The notes beneath the pieces are model-generated. The model saw only the letters and a program-made list of their open reading frames with translations. It searched no databases and was not told where the DNA came from. Both the position numbers and the translations under genes were made by a program. From assembly GCA_034401795.1 (NCBI GenBank), contig CM067374.1:95906640-95970639 (forward strand): DNA of 64,000 nt, written 5' to 3'. The first letter of the stretch is position 1, and each line of letters begins with the position of its first letter. Origin of the DNA: Chaetoderma sp. LZ-2023a (lineage: Eukaryota; Mollusca; Caudofoveata; Chaetodermatida; Chaetodermatidae). Of the stretch, positions 1 through 7,196 are shown piece after piece.

Positions 1-187
1 TGATGTTCCATGGACGAGGTCTGTATATCTGCCACATCGCCTGGCGGCTGAGCCACTGGCTAACTGTCTCCAATGTGAAGTTGTGGCCCTTGTGACGCAC
101 AGCCTCGAGTAGTTGGGGGGGCTCATGGTAATATCCATCCGGCTGATAGTAGAGTTCCTCAAGAAAGACGCAGCTCCCGGATTTCAT
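1..187 (-). CDS. Retroviral-type (rve) integrase, N-terminal fragment, runs off the window
   Basis: Reading leftward from the ATG at 185-187 there are 62 open codons to the window edge. Residues 13-14 and 19-20 are Tyr-Tyr pairs, and residues 42-59 read VSQWLSRQAMWQIYRPRP. From memory, this YY...WL.rQ..wqiy.P layout is the short N-terminal region that precedes the RNase-H-like core in integrases of Maverick/Polinton-like elements. The catalytic D,D,E residues would lie left of the window and are not seen. The start overlaps the end of the upstream 79-residue gene by 29 bases, which fits the tight packing of this block. An integrase would insert the element's DNA into host chromosomes. A host-domesticated integrase relative is the main alternative. 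Confidence 0.6.
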   Translation of the reverse strand, partial: MKSGSCVFLEELYYQPDGYYHEPPQLLEAVRHKGHNFTLETVSQWLSRQAMWQIYRPRPWNI

Positions 188-398
188 CACTGATGTCCAC
201 TCCCATCCTGTCACGCATGGCCTGGGCGAACTCTAAACAGACAAACAGACGTCCGTCATTCATTCGACCATCACTGAAGACCTCCTCAAACACCTCCGTA
301 CACCAGCATCTAGTCTCTGCTGGATCCTCACTGAATGGTAATTTATCGATTAACCCTCGGAAGTTAAGTGTCTTGACCAGGTCGCACAGAGACGCCAT
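159..398 (-). CDS. Small acidic hypothetical protein, 79 residues, of the virus-like element
   Basis: I chose the ATG at 396-398 because it directly follows the GTTTAAG/TATATA leader; a longer open frame upstream runs through that leader. The product begins MASLCDLVKTLNF, has no membrane segment or signal peptide, and carries several cysteines in the first half (CWC near residues 31-33). I do not recognise the family. It lies between the acidic membrane protein upstream and the integrase fragment downstream, overlapping both neighbours by short stretches, as in a compact viral genome. The frame is intact, unlike several neighbours. Its function cannot be inferred from sequence alone. Confidence 0.5.
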   Translation of the reverse strand: MASLCDLVKTLNFRGLIDKLPFSEDPAETRCWCTEVFEEVFSDGRMNDGRLFVCLEFAQAMRDRMGVDISDEIRELRLS

Positions 399-420
399 CC
401 TTATATAGTACGGCTTAAAT
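399..420 (-). promoter_or_regulatory. TTTAAG + TATATA leader before the 79-residue gene
   Basis: On the minus strand the order is TTTAAGCC, then TATATA, then ATG three bases after the TATATAAGG tract. It overlaps the 3' end of the upstream gene. The arrangement recurs before most leftward genes here, so it is probably a promoter. Transcription itself is not shown. Confidence 0.5.
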
Positions 421-838
421 GTTCGTTGGACCAGATGGCCACGAGTGCTAGGGAAATATATGGTAGCCAAGGGCCTACCACTCCAAAGAATGTACCTACT
501 CTTGAGGCGATGGCTGGTATGGCTTCAGAAATCTTCTCCACCCCATGGAGAGCATTGTTGGCGATCTTGCGGACTATCTCGCCAGCCTTCATTGTGAACA
601 GAGCGATCAGAGCCCCAACTGCTGCCAGTGGACCGATAGAACCATTTACGTAAGTGCAATAGATTCCTTTCGCTCTGTGTACTAGCTTGCGGGATTCAGG
701 CTCTACATCATCATACTCACCCGCGGTCTCCGCTACATCGTAGTCGTCTGCATCATAATCGTCCTCATCATAGTCCTCCTCATAGTTCTCATCTTCTATA
801 TCCTCGACTGGATCATCATAAGCCTCTGATTCATACAT
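401..838 (-). CDS. Acidic-tail protein with two membrane segments, 145 residues
   Basis: I take the ATG at 836-838; a GTG nine bases further out is less likely in a eukaryote. Residues 1-48 are extremely acidic, with repeated Asp/Glu/Tyr runs. A basic stretch (residues 50-57) follows, then hydrophobic segments at about 68-83 and 116-136, so a membrane protein with an acidic head is expected. The family is not recognised. It shares a divergent promoter region with the rightward coiled-coil gene at 888, and its 3' end overlaps the leader of the next leftward gene. In a virus-like element it could be a virion membrane component, which is inference only. Confidence 0.5.
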   Translation of the reverse strand: MYESEAYDDPVEDIEDENYEEDYDEDDYDADDYDVAETAGEYDDVEPESRKLVHRAKGIYCTYVNGSIGPLAAVGALIALFTMKAGEIVRKIANNALHGVEKISEAIPAIASRVGTFFGVVGPWLPYISLALVAIWSNEHLSRTI

Positions 839-887
839 ATCCGTCACTGGGGCAGCTATATAGTAGCTTTAAACTGTAGTCTATAGC
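839..887. promoter_or_regulatory. Divergent promoter centred on a TTTAAA palindrome
   Basis: The 49 bases between two divergent starts contain GCTTTAAAC at the centre. Leftward it reads GTTTAAAGC then TATATAG. Rightward it reads CTTTAAAC then TATAGC directly before the ATG at 888. Both sides match the leader pattern seen elsewhere in the block, so one element may serve two genes. Confidence 0.5.
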
Positions 888-1258
888 ATGGCCTCCGCAA
901 TCTTGAATGCGGGTGTGTTTGCGTTTGCATGTTCTTGGGGACAAGAAGGCAGCAGAGGTCGAGCATGAGCGTCATAACCAGGCGATGGAGAATCTGTCTA
1001 AGGAGACGTTTGAGTACAGCAAAGCACTCGAGCATATACGCCAGAGGGAGGCACGCCGACGACAACTCCGAGCTCAGGCCAACCAGAGCCTCAAAGAGGC
1101 AGATAAGAGTCTCGATGAGTACTACGAGGCTGGAAAGATATCTGAGCCAACGCGCGACTATGAAGCATCGACAGGTCAGAAGACAGCAGAGCTTATAAGT
1201 AGTGGTGGCAGCTGCAGTGGTGACGACAGGAGTCGTGCTCTACGCATGCTCAAGCTGA
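888..1258 (+). pseudogene. Broken coiled-coil protein with C-terminal membrane segment
   Basis: Three reading frames carry successive parts. From the ATG at 888 a short hydrophobic start (MASAILNAGVFAFA) is read. Near 935-945 the plausible coding moves to another frame, giving a charged helical region rich in Glu, Arg, Lys and Gln, likely a coiled coil. Near 1196-1202 it shifts again into a stretch from 1202 to the TGA at 1256-1258 that encodes a Val/Ala-rich membrane helix (VVAAAVVTTGVVLYA). This order, hydrophobic start, coil, terminal anchor, is coherent only if two frameshifts are ignored. I recall similar unnamed proteins in cnidarian and mollusc genomes but cannot verify this. Decay or assembly error would both explain the breaks. 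Confidence 0.5.
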
Positions 1259-1319
1259 ATACCTGATGTGTTCGACACGCATACCTTAGCATAGCCAAAA
1301 TAAAGTACCATCACACCTA

Positions 1320-2287
1320 ATGGGCGAGTCCCAGCTATGAGGTTTCCGATGTTGAAGCTGAGCCGGTTGCCCTGATTAGGTGGGATGTTCCTGCCACCGA
1401 GGACAAGTTGGTACGATAGTCAGCACGACAGCCACGGCGTGCACTGTCCCACTGTGACAGGGTCTGAGGACTGCTTCATGACATCAACATTATCCACGAG
1501 CGCGCCAAGGTTACACCTCCGTCTGATGCGGAAATACTGGAAACCATAGAGGAAGGAGTGCCAGCTCATAGTACAGAAGAACTCCTGACTCGGATACTCT
1601 ACCGGAAGTTTGACAGCACCCAGGGCAGGGCACTCAACCTGCCTGTGGGCCCAAACCAACAGTCCTGTTATTCTAGCTCTCCAAAGGGCGAGGGTCGATC
1701 CCAAAGATCTACTAACAGTCGGGAAGTGGGCTGCTGTATTTAGCCTCCATAGCCAAGAAGAGCGAGATATGCTGGATATCCTCCAGTCTGGTGCAAATAA
1801 CTACTTCAGGGAGGAGGTCAGTGCTGCTGTAGCGGAGAGCCATGACACCGGTCATGCAGAAGGTACTCAGGAGGGGTTCACTGTTGGCCGCAAGGAGGCT
1901 ATTGAGCACATCTTCTACGAAAGAGGGCGCAGGAGTTGGCCAGTAATCTGCCAGCATTTCTGAAATTCCCAGATAACGACTAGGACTACCTCATCAAACC
2001 CACTCACAAGCATGATGCTTGTCGTGGAAAAGTGGGTCTTCCGTGAGAAGTTCCAGAAGAAGAGAGTCCTAGACTCTGACGCTCAGTGGATAGAGTTTCA
2101 GCAACAGTTTAAGCGACAGGCTTCTAACGAAACTGCCGAAGTTCCTGAAGCTTCTGACGAAGTTCCTCAAGCTTCTGACGAAGTTTCTCAAGCATCTGAC
2201 GAAGTAGCAGAGACTGCGGACGAAGTAGCGGAGACCACAGAGCCTTCTGATGAATCAAAAATGTTGCAGCCGACAGTCTGTCAGTGA
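1320..2287 (+). pseudogene. Degenerate rightward gene of unknown function with Ala-Ser-Asp-Glu repeat tail
   Basis: Coding character is visible on the plus strand but switches frame several times: an N-terminal part from about 1333, a middle part 1499-1670, a long stretch 1640-1960 (containing VDPKDLLTVGKWAAVFSLHS), and a tail 2012-2287. In-frame stops occur near 1417 and 1961. The tail, after a Gln/Lys-rich helix, has short tandem repeats built on ASDEVPQ/ASDEVAE, giving a low-complexity acidic end. The final stop overlaps the stop of the convergent ATPase gene by seven bases, so this was a real compact neighbour. No family was recognised. The number of lesions makes it a pseudogene. Confidence 0.45.
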
Positions 2288-2943
2288 TGACGCATAGAGC
2301 AGGCTAGTTTCCTGGCTGGGTTCAGCTTGTAGGTGAAGGTCTGCGCCTTTTCCAGAGATGGCTTGAAGTGTGACAGCTCACCTGTCTCCTTGTTGCTGAA
2401 GATGATGCGGGACAGCTCAGCTGCCCTCTGTACACCTGCGATAAAGTCCCCTTTGGTCTCCTTGAGGGTTAGGCTGTTGTATATGGTCTCGAGCAGGGCA
2501 CGTCCACACTTGGAGCTGAAGTATAGCAACTGGGCATTGTGGCGGATGTCCGGTGAGATCTCGCGGGTGTACTTCTGAAAGAGGATGAAGACAGTTATCT
2601 TTGTGTGCCGGATGCACCTGGTGATGTTGCTGAGGTAGGTGACTGTCTTCTGGTCCATTGCAGGGTCATCGATAACTAGAACAAGTGGTTCTGTCAGTTG
2701 GGCTGCCAGCAGCTTCTCCATCAGTGCTTGCAGGTTCTGCATCTTTGTGATTGGTCCATTGTACCATTGATCATTACTGTCAACCGCCTCAGCGGCGGAG
2801 TCAGACACCAGAAGGATGTATTGAGAGTGTAGATGTTCGGCCAGGAGATCCCACAGCAAGATGTTTTTCCTGTGTCCTGAAGGGGCAATGATCAGCACCA
2901 CCTGGCCAGCATCGGCCGGCCTACCGTCGAATGGTACAGACAT
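2281..2943 (-). CDS. A32/FtsK-HerA-like DNA-packaging ATPase with altered Walker A
   Basis: A 220-residue P-loop ATPase. Strand-loop VVLIIAPSGHRKN (residues 15-27) sits where the Walker A should be, but the usual Gly before Lys is Arg25 and the Ser/Thr after Lys26 is Asn27. Walker B is PLVLVIDD (86-93). The polar sensor is Gln123 in VFILFQ, followed by PDIRHN (131-136), which resembles the P..IR.N signature of A32-type packaging ATPases in large DNA viruses and Polintons. Such enzymes pump genomes into virions. The altered P-loop predicts lost or weak ATP binding, matching the decay of neighbours. The start overlaps the upstream 92-residue gene by 23 bases. Confidence 0.65.
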   Translation of the reverse strand: MSVPFDGRPADAGQVVLIIAPSGHRKNILLWDLLAEHLHSQYILLVSDSAAEAVDSNDQWYNGPITKMQNLQALMEKLLAAQLTEPLVLVIDDPAMDQKTVTYLSNITRCIRHTKITVFILFQKYTREISPDIRHNAQLLYFSSKCGRALLETIYNSLTLKETKGDFIAGVQRAAELSRIIFSNKETGELSHFKPSLEKAQTFTYKLNPARKLACSMRHH

Positions 2944-3199
2944 GCATGCGGATGATGGTTAGCACTTGGTCACCGGTAACCTCGTCTATATCTGGGAGAC
3001 TAAACCGCAGTACTTCCTGCACCAGCTCTTTCGCCTGCAGAGTGGGGAATCCTGCATCTCCGGCATATACGAAGGATGTGATGGAGGCGTCAAGCATGAA
3101 ATCGCAGCAGCAGCTGAGAAGATAGCATAGAGGGCCTGTGTCAGCACCCACAGTGTCTAGTACATCCAGTATCTGTATGATACATGCACGGGAAGCCAT
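2921..3199 (-). CDS. Cysteine-containing hypothetical protein, 92 residues
   Basis: The ATG at 3197-3199 lies 22 bases downstream of a GTTTAAG motif. The product is mostly helical, with a Cys-rich middle (LLSCCCDF, residues 28-35) and no clear membrane segment or signal peptide. It immediately precedes, and overlaps by 23 bases, the packaging-type ATPase, suggesting translational or functional coupling. I do not recognise the family. The frame is intact. It could be a small partner of the ATPase or of the virion, but nothing in the sequence proves this. Confidence 0.45.
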   Translation of the reverse strand: MASRACIIQILDVLDTVGADTGPLCYLLSCCCDFMLDASITSFVYAGDAGFPTLQAKELVQEVLRFSLPDIDEVTGDQVLTIIRMHVCTIRR

Positions 3200-3220
3200 G
3201 ACTATCCTGTGGTCTTAAAC
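3200..3220 (-). promoter_or_regulatory. GTTTAAG leader before the 92-residue gene
   Basis: Minus strand: GTTTAAG, 8 bases, GGATAG, then ATG. The motif lies inside the last codons of the upstream 168-residue gene, so promoter and coding sequence overlap. Confidence 0.4.
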
Positions 3221-3708
3221 GGCAAACCAAAGAACCCTGACTTCTTCACCTCTGGTAGCTGGAGGCTGGTGGTAGCACCTTTTTTGCCATCGACAGTGAT
3301 ATTGCTCAGGCTGATGGTGCCTACCCTGAGATTCTCTTCATCCTGTTGGAATGAGCTTCGTGGTTTCCGGAGATCCTTAACCAGGACTTGTGCATAGGAG
3401 TCACACATAACATTGATGGCACCAGCCTCATCGACTCCGAGCATACCGAGCATCATTGCCCTGTCTTTGATGGCCATCCCCTTGTATACAGTCTTGGCCT
3501 TGCTAATGGCTGATTGTCCTACCGTATCAGTGTTCCCGATGAGATCTCGGGCTGGGATGGTACAGCGGATCTCCTGCGGGTCTCCCTTCTCATCGAAGTC
3601 TAGGAAGGTGATAGGGGCAACAGTGTCCTCTGAACCGAGGCATGCCTCGTCCAAGTGAGCAAGATCGCCTAGCTCTTTGCTTTCTATGTCTGTGAGTGAC
3701 AGAGTCAT
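3202..3708 (-). CDS. Hypothetical protein of the virus-like element, 168 residues
   Basis: Intact frame with a start (3706-3708) just after a strong GTTTAAG...TATATAG leader. The product is soluble-looking and acidic at the N-terminus. Its central block, about residues 70-115, is well ordered (KDRAMMLGMLGVDEAGAINV then CDSYAQVLVKDLRKPR), and the C-terminal half is beta-rich (ISLSNITVDGKKG). No catalytic motif is obvious. It may be a structural or assembly protein given its place between membrane proteins and the packaging ATPase. I cannot name the family. Its stop codon lies in the leader of the next gene. Confidence 0.5.
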   Translation of the reverse strand: MTLSLTDIESKELGDLAHLDEACLGSEDTVAPITFLDFDEKGDPQEIRCTIPARDLIGNTDTVGQSAISKAKTVYKGMAIKDRAMMLGMLGVDEAGAINVMCDSYAQVLVKDLRKPRSSFQQDEENLRVGTISLSNITVDGKKGATTSLQLPEVKKSGFFGLPFKTTG

Positions 3709-3729
3709 AGTGCTATATATGGCTTAAAC
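3709..3729 (-). promoter_or_regulatory. GTTTAAG + TATATAG leader, best example
   Basis: Minus strand: GTTTAAGCC, then ATATATAG, then CACT and ATG. This is the clearest copy of the shared upstream element. It is only 21 bases long and fills the whole gap between two genes. Confidence 0.55.
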
Positions 3730-3954
3730 CTACCAGTCATAACCCCAGTGAAATAGTTGGGCATAGGAGGACCACGCAGTCGGCCAAGGGAATAGGTAGT
3801 GCTCAGGGTACTGGCCCTCTCTGTAGGGGCACGCCTTGTGGGCAGTCCACCATTCCAGGGCATTGGCGATCCTCAGTCCGCGTGGCCGACTATGGGCTAC
3901 ACACCGCTCTCTGGCACGCCATGCCTCATATGCTGCAGGGGTCTCGTGATCCAT
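3730..3954 (-). CDS. Trp/Tyr-rich small protein, 74 residues
   Basis: The ATG at 3952-3954 follows a GTTTAAC...GAATAG leader. The product is rich in aromatic residues (seven Trp, several Tyr) and Ala/Arg, ends in GYDW, and has no membrane span. The spacing to both neighbours is about 20 bases, all taken up by leader motifs, which supports a real gene despite its size. I do not recognise it; a minor virion or DNA-binding protein is possible but unsupported. Confidence 0.4.
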   Translation of the reverse strand: MDHETPAAYEAWRARERCVAHSRPRGLRIANALEWWTAHKACPYREGQYPEHYLFPWPTAWSSYAQLFHWGYDW

Positions 3955-3979
3955 CTCTCACTATTCAGAGGGGTTAAAC
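3955..3979 (-). promoter_or_regulatory. GTTTAAC leader, variant with GAATAG
   Basis: Minus strand: GTTTAACCCC, TCTGAATAG, TGAGAG, ATG. It closely resembles the next leader upstream (TCTCAATAG, AGAG), so the two form a subtype lacking the full TATATA. The GTTTAA includes the stop codon of the upstream gene. Confidence 0.45.
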
Positions 3980-4492
3980 GTAGGCGACAATGATCTCAGC
4001 CATTGCACTCGTTGCTAGCCCTAGAACCGCGGCATCCATTAGTGTAACACGTTCACTCATGATCTTGGCAGCAACAGTGTAGGAGGCACCGCTGAGGGCG
4101 ATCTTTGGGATGGGGTGAATTATTCCAAGACAGTGCCCGGCCACCCCATTCACCACGGTAGCGAAGACAGCCGCAGTGGCGGCAGAAAGGACCTCATTTC
4201 CCCCTGTCATCTTCACCACGGCCACATTGGCCACCACGTTACTGGCGACATGGACTGCCAGAGGTTTTGCTTTGGTCAGTAACTTCTGTGTCTTGGTTCG
4301 CAGCAGGTTCTCCACCTTCTGAAGACTCGCCTGGCTCTCAGGCAGTTGCTTCATGATCTCTACAGTGACGTCATTGTATAAGCACTGAGTATACAACGCT
4401 GTTAAATGTCTGCGTCCCCTGTCGAGAGAGCCAATAAGATCTTCCCAGTCTGCATCTGCCAGGTGGCCGGGTTGGTACTCAGGAATATTCAT
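3974..4492 (-). CDS. Multi-span membrane protein, 172 residues
   Basis: Intact frame. The first 75 residues are soluble and helical with a basic end. The rest is hydrophobic, with segments near 78-93, 101-125, 131-143 and 152-171, rich in Ala, Val and Gly like small viral membrane proteins. There is no signal peptide. It is divergent from the rightward gene at 4516, with only 23 bases between the starts. The last codons end in GTT TAA, which supplies the motif for the next leader. A role in an internal virion membrane or in membrane remodelling is conceivable. The family is not recognised. Confidence 0.5.
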   Translation of the reverse strand: MNIPEYQPGHLADADWEDLIGSLDRGRRHLTALYTQCLYNDVTVEIMKQLPESQASLQKVENLLRTKTQKLLTKAKPLAVHVASNVVANVAVVKMTGGNEVLSAATAAVFATVVNGVAGHCLGIIHPIPKIALSGASYTVAAKIMSERVTLMDAAVLGLATSAMAEIIVAYV

Positions 4493-4515
4493 CTCTCTAT
4501 TGAGACATCTTAAAC
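4493..4515. promoter_or_regulatory. Short divergent intergenic region with GTTTAAG
   Basis: Leftward it reads GTTTAAG, ATGTCTC, AATAG, AGAG, ATG. Rightward the ATG follows CTTAAAC with no TATA-like tract. The whole 23 bases must serve both genes. Confidence 0.45.
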
Positions 4516-4968
4516 ATGTCCGGGCTCACGCTATGCAAGAAGCACTATGAGGTCTTCTGGAGGGAGTTGAAGGACTACAAGAAGAAGACCCCATATGAGC
4601 TCGCTCGGCTCTCTGGTGCTGAGCTGACAGCCGTGGAGCTCTATCTAGGATTTGGTAAGGGGCAGATCTGCTTTCTCGAATACGTTATCATGGGCGGGAG
4701 TATCGTCGAGCTGCTCCTGTGAGCTAAAGGTTTCTACAAGGATCGGGAGTATCTGTCAGATGTGTTCCAGCAGTTGCAGACCTCCATGGCCTCACCTGAC
4801 TCAGAGCTGAACAAGTCTTTGCGATACCACAAGCTGGAAAAAGGATGCGCTGTGGAACCATCCAGCCGTTGGATGTGCATGTTGGCCGCGTGTATAGGGG
4901 CTGTAGGGCAGGCCAAGCTGGTTCAGTGTCTCACCGTGCTTCCCACTGCTACTGTAGAGTCAGGATAG
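4516..4968 (+). pseudogene. Rightward small gene with one in-frame TGA
   Basis: One frame is open from the ATG at 4516 to the stop ending at 4968, except for TGA at 4720-4722. Without it the product would be 150 residues. The N-terminal half contains a Cys/His-bearing helix (LCKKHYEVFWRELKDYKKK) and a hydrophobic patch. The C-terminal half has another hydrophobic segment near 4880-4930 (MLAACIGAVGQA). TGA could derive from CGA by one transition. I cannot name the family. Divergent spacing to the 172-residue membrane protein supports that this was a real gene of the element. Confidence 0.45.
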
Positions 4969-5048
4969 TCTTATAGCTGATTTGCTAGCGGCGGAGTAGG
5001 CTGATCCCGAGCGACACAATAGCTAGGCCTGACAACACTCGTGTCGAC

Positions 5049-5117
5049 TGGCTGCAGTGTCAGGGTCGGAGCTGCCATGGGAAGCGTCGTCTCAACTGGC
5101 TGCAGTGTCAGGGTCAG
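5049..5117. repeat. Two copies of a 19-20 bp unit at the end of the structural gene
   Basis: TGGCTGCAGTGTCAGGGTC occurs at about 5050-5068 and 5099-5117, 49 bases apart. It encodes repeated SDPDTAAS or, in another frame, TLTLQPV. The true C-terminus of the leftward gene is uncertain because either frame could continue through the repeat. Confidence 0.6.
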
Positions 5118-6243
5118 AACAACTGTATGGTGCGTTGATATCAGTGTTGAAGCCGAAGTGGACAGCGGGGGAACTCCCCTCAACTATCATGTTGTTATAG
5201 CCCCTGACTTGGAGGTCCTCGATGTCCACGATCATGTTGCTCGGAATCAACCATAGGTGTGGTGAAATAGCAAAGTGAAGTTTGCGACGGGCCTTCTGCA
5301 ACCCCTGCTGGAACTTAGCAATAAGACTGCTGGGATCTGCCACGATGATCATAAATTCAATGAGACTGATGAACATGGCCTGGATCTCTGCTCTGCTGAC
5401 ACCATCTATCGAATGATGCAGCTTGGTCTGTGCTGTAAGGAGGCCGTAGTACAGTGCTTCCAGGGACTGGTTGATCTGAATGATCCCTGCCGGTGTGAGG
5501 CCTGAGGTGGTGTGTGGGGTAAAGTACTTACACACATCTGGATAGTCCTGCCGCAAGCCAGTAATGTGCATATTTTGCACCAGCGCTCCAGGGTAGGAGT
5601 CTGTATTGAACAAGAATGTCGCTGTCTTCCGGTGGCCTACTCGTCGGGGTGATTGATACGGGAATCCTGAGTAGTCACATCTCGGGTCACCATACATAAC
5701 CCCTAGGCCACTGTTGTCACCACCATGCCACCGATAGTCTGGGTGAGCGCTGAACTCTCTCTGTAGTCTGCTGGCTGCTGAGACGCTATGACTGTTGAGC
5801 TGTGGGTCGAAGTCGTTTGTGTCAGGGAGGCTTGCACCCAGCTCATGGAGGATTCGTCGCACCGTGAAGTACACATGGAATCTGAGACAGCTGGCGATGA
5901 GCACAGCTTCAGGAGTATCAGAATAGGAGTGAAGCAGGGTGGAACTTACTCCACATCCTGCCGTGGCACACCACACAGCAAAGTTCAGCTGCTGATTCCA
6001 GTATGAGAGGCTTGGAGCAGCCATCCAAGTATGAGCTTGCGTCGCATCCTTGATGGTGATTGGGCGGTTGGTCAGCGGTCATGGGTTGACGAAGAAGCTG
6101 GATCGGGACCGTCCATCCACTGTGATGGAGAACGGTGTTAGCTCTGGTATATCATCCAGTAGAGCTCTCAGGCCAGTCAAGGGTGTACCCAGGAGGGGCG
6201 GTTGGCTCTGGATGACTGTCGTGAGGTTCAGTTGGAAGGCCAT
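5092..6243 (-). pseudogene. Largest protein of the virus-like element (probable structural protein), interrupted by TGA
   Basis: The ATG at 6241-6243 follows a TTTAAG...TATAG leader. The frame runs to 5092, 383 codons, broken only by TGA at 6079-6081 (codon 55). The part after the stop is open for 310+ residues. Distinct blocks include SYWNQQLNFAVWCATAGCGV and a Gly/Asn/Tyr-rich middle followed by alternating beta-like segments. It has no membrane span and no enzyme motif. Size, aromatic content and position make a capsid or other structural protein plausible. I recall similar anonymous proteins in other invertebrate genomes but cannot name the family. Extra sequence from 4971 to 5091 may be the real tail in another frame. 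Confidence 0.55.
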
Positions 6244-6264
6244 CTATACTGGTGTTCTTAAAGC
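6244..6264 (-). promoter_or_regulatory. TTTAAG + TATAG leader of the large gene
   Basis: Minus strand: GCTTTAAG, AACACCAG, TATAG, ATG. It decides the start at 6243 rather than the internal Met at 6024. Confidence 0.5.
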
Positions 6265-6282
6265 TACCGTACAGGCAGCACA

Positions 6283-6884
6283 CTATTTGCAGTCGTCTCG
6301 ACTCCGTAACATCTCGTTTTTTAGCTCCTCCATATCAACCCGCCAATTGGAGGCTTTGAGGTATTGCTGTCGCACTTTAGGTTTTTCCGTGTGGTACAGG
6401 GCTTGGACCTTCAATATATGGTGGTACTCTTCATCGGTGACCTGGCCATCCACGAGAGCTTTGCTGACAGACTCGTCGATAGTCTGTAGCATACTCTGTG
6501 CCAGTGTCACGTACTTAGCATGCTTCTCCAGCCTCCTTGTGATCTGCCGCTGCCCCACCCCAAGCCCGTGGCCAAGACAGTGATGGCTAGTGTCACGCCA
6601 CCCAGTCGGATGGCGACGAGGGCACCCACCTCTGTAGCGAGAGTGGCCACAGCTGCCACACCAGCACTAGCGCCAATCACACCGGTAGCAGTGGTTATAC
6701 GTGTGAGGACGTTGTATGCCGTCTTATATCGCCTGCACGTTCTGCTGTACTTTTCTGCCTCAAGGACGCGATTCTGCCTGATGGTATCTATCTGCTGGAG
6801 TCGCAAGCCATGGATGGTACCACCCTCGTCAGCAGTCAGGGAGGGGTATAATTCTGGTTGCTTCCGCCACTCTGATTTTGCCAT
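6283..6884 (-). pseudogene. Membrane-anchored helical protein, split by a frameshift
   Basis: The first part (6884 to about 6545) starts at an ATG after a GTTTAAG...GATATAC leader. It has a basic helical region and two adjacent hydrophobic segments (about residues 65-105, rich in Val/Ala/Gly). Near 6540-6555 the coding continues in another frame to 6283, with a charged helical domain containing VSKALVDGQVTDEEYHHIL, like a helix-loop-helix with an acidic loop. The two pieces overlap exactly where expected of one disrupted gene. From memory this two-part layout is common in uncharacterised invertebrate element proteins. Function unknown; a membrane-tethered virion protein is a guess. Confidence 0.5.
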
Positions 6885-6905
6885 AGTATATCTGGAGGCT
6901 TAAAC
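6885..6905 (-). promoter_or_regulatory. GTTTAAG + GATATAC leader
   Basis: Minus strand: GTTTAAGCC, TCCA, GATATACT, ATG. The GTTTAA is formed by the last Val codon and stop codon of the upstream 98-residue gene. Confidence 0.5.
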
Positions 6906-7196
6906 AGGCATCACCGGCAGAATCTGCTCATGAGTCATAGAAGGGTTCATTTTGGAGAGCCTGGCAAACCATACCAGCTTGCGGGTGTTGAGACAGACGT
7001 CTCTTAGACAGCGGTCATCCAGCACTATGACGGGTGCCAGTAGCTTTCTGAGACGTGACATCTGGAACTTCACCGTATCACCAAGATAGTAGGTCCACTG
7101 CTGGATGGCTTCCTTGGTCTTACACTTCTGCACCATCTCCTCTTCCCACTGTATGACCTCTGGCTCATCCTCGTCTGAGAAGACACCTGGCTCCAA
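6900..7196 (-). CDS. First gene of the leftward cluster, 98 residues, likely mutated start
   Basis: The frame is open from TTG at 7194-7196 to 6900. The position matches that of ATG after the other leaders, so TTG probably replaces an original ATG. The product begins with an acidic stretch (DEDEPEVIQWEEE), is helical, and contains no membrane segment. It is the gene nearest the right-end repeats, so it may be the first transcribed. The family is not recognised. If the start is really lost, the gene is dead. Confidence 0.4.
   Translation of the reverse strand: MEPGVFSDEDEPEVIQWEEEMVQKCKTKEAIQQWTYYLGDTVKFQMSRLRKLLAPVIVLDDRCLRDVCLNTRKLVWFARLSKMNPSMTHEQILPVMPV

Noticed and set aside
4720-6081. 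TGA used as a sense codon (recoding) in the virus-like element
   Set aside because: TGA interrupts two genes, but frameshifts and other stops (TAG, TAA) interrupt others and many genes end in TGA, so simple decay explains it.
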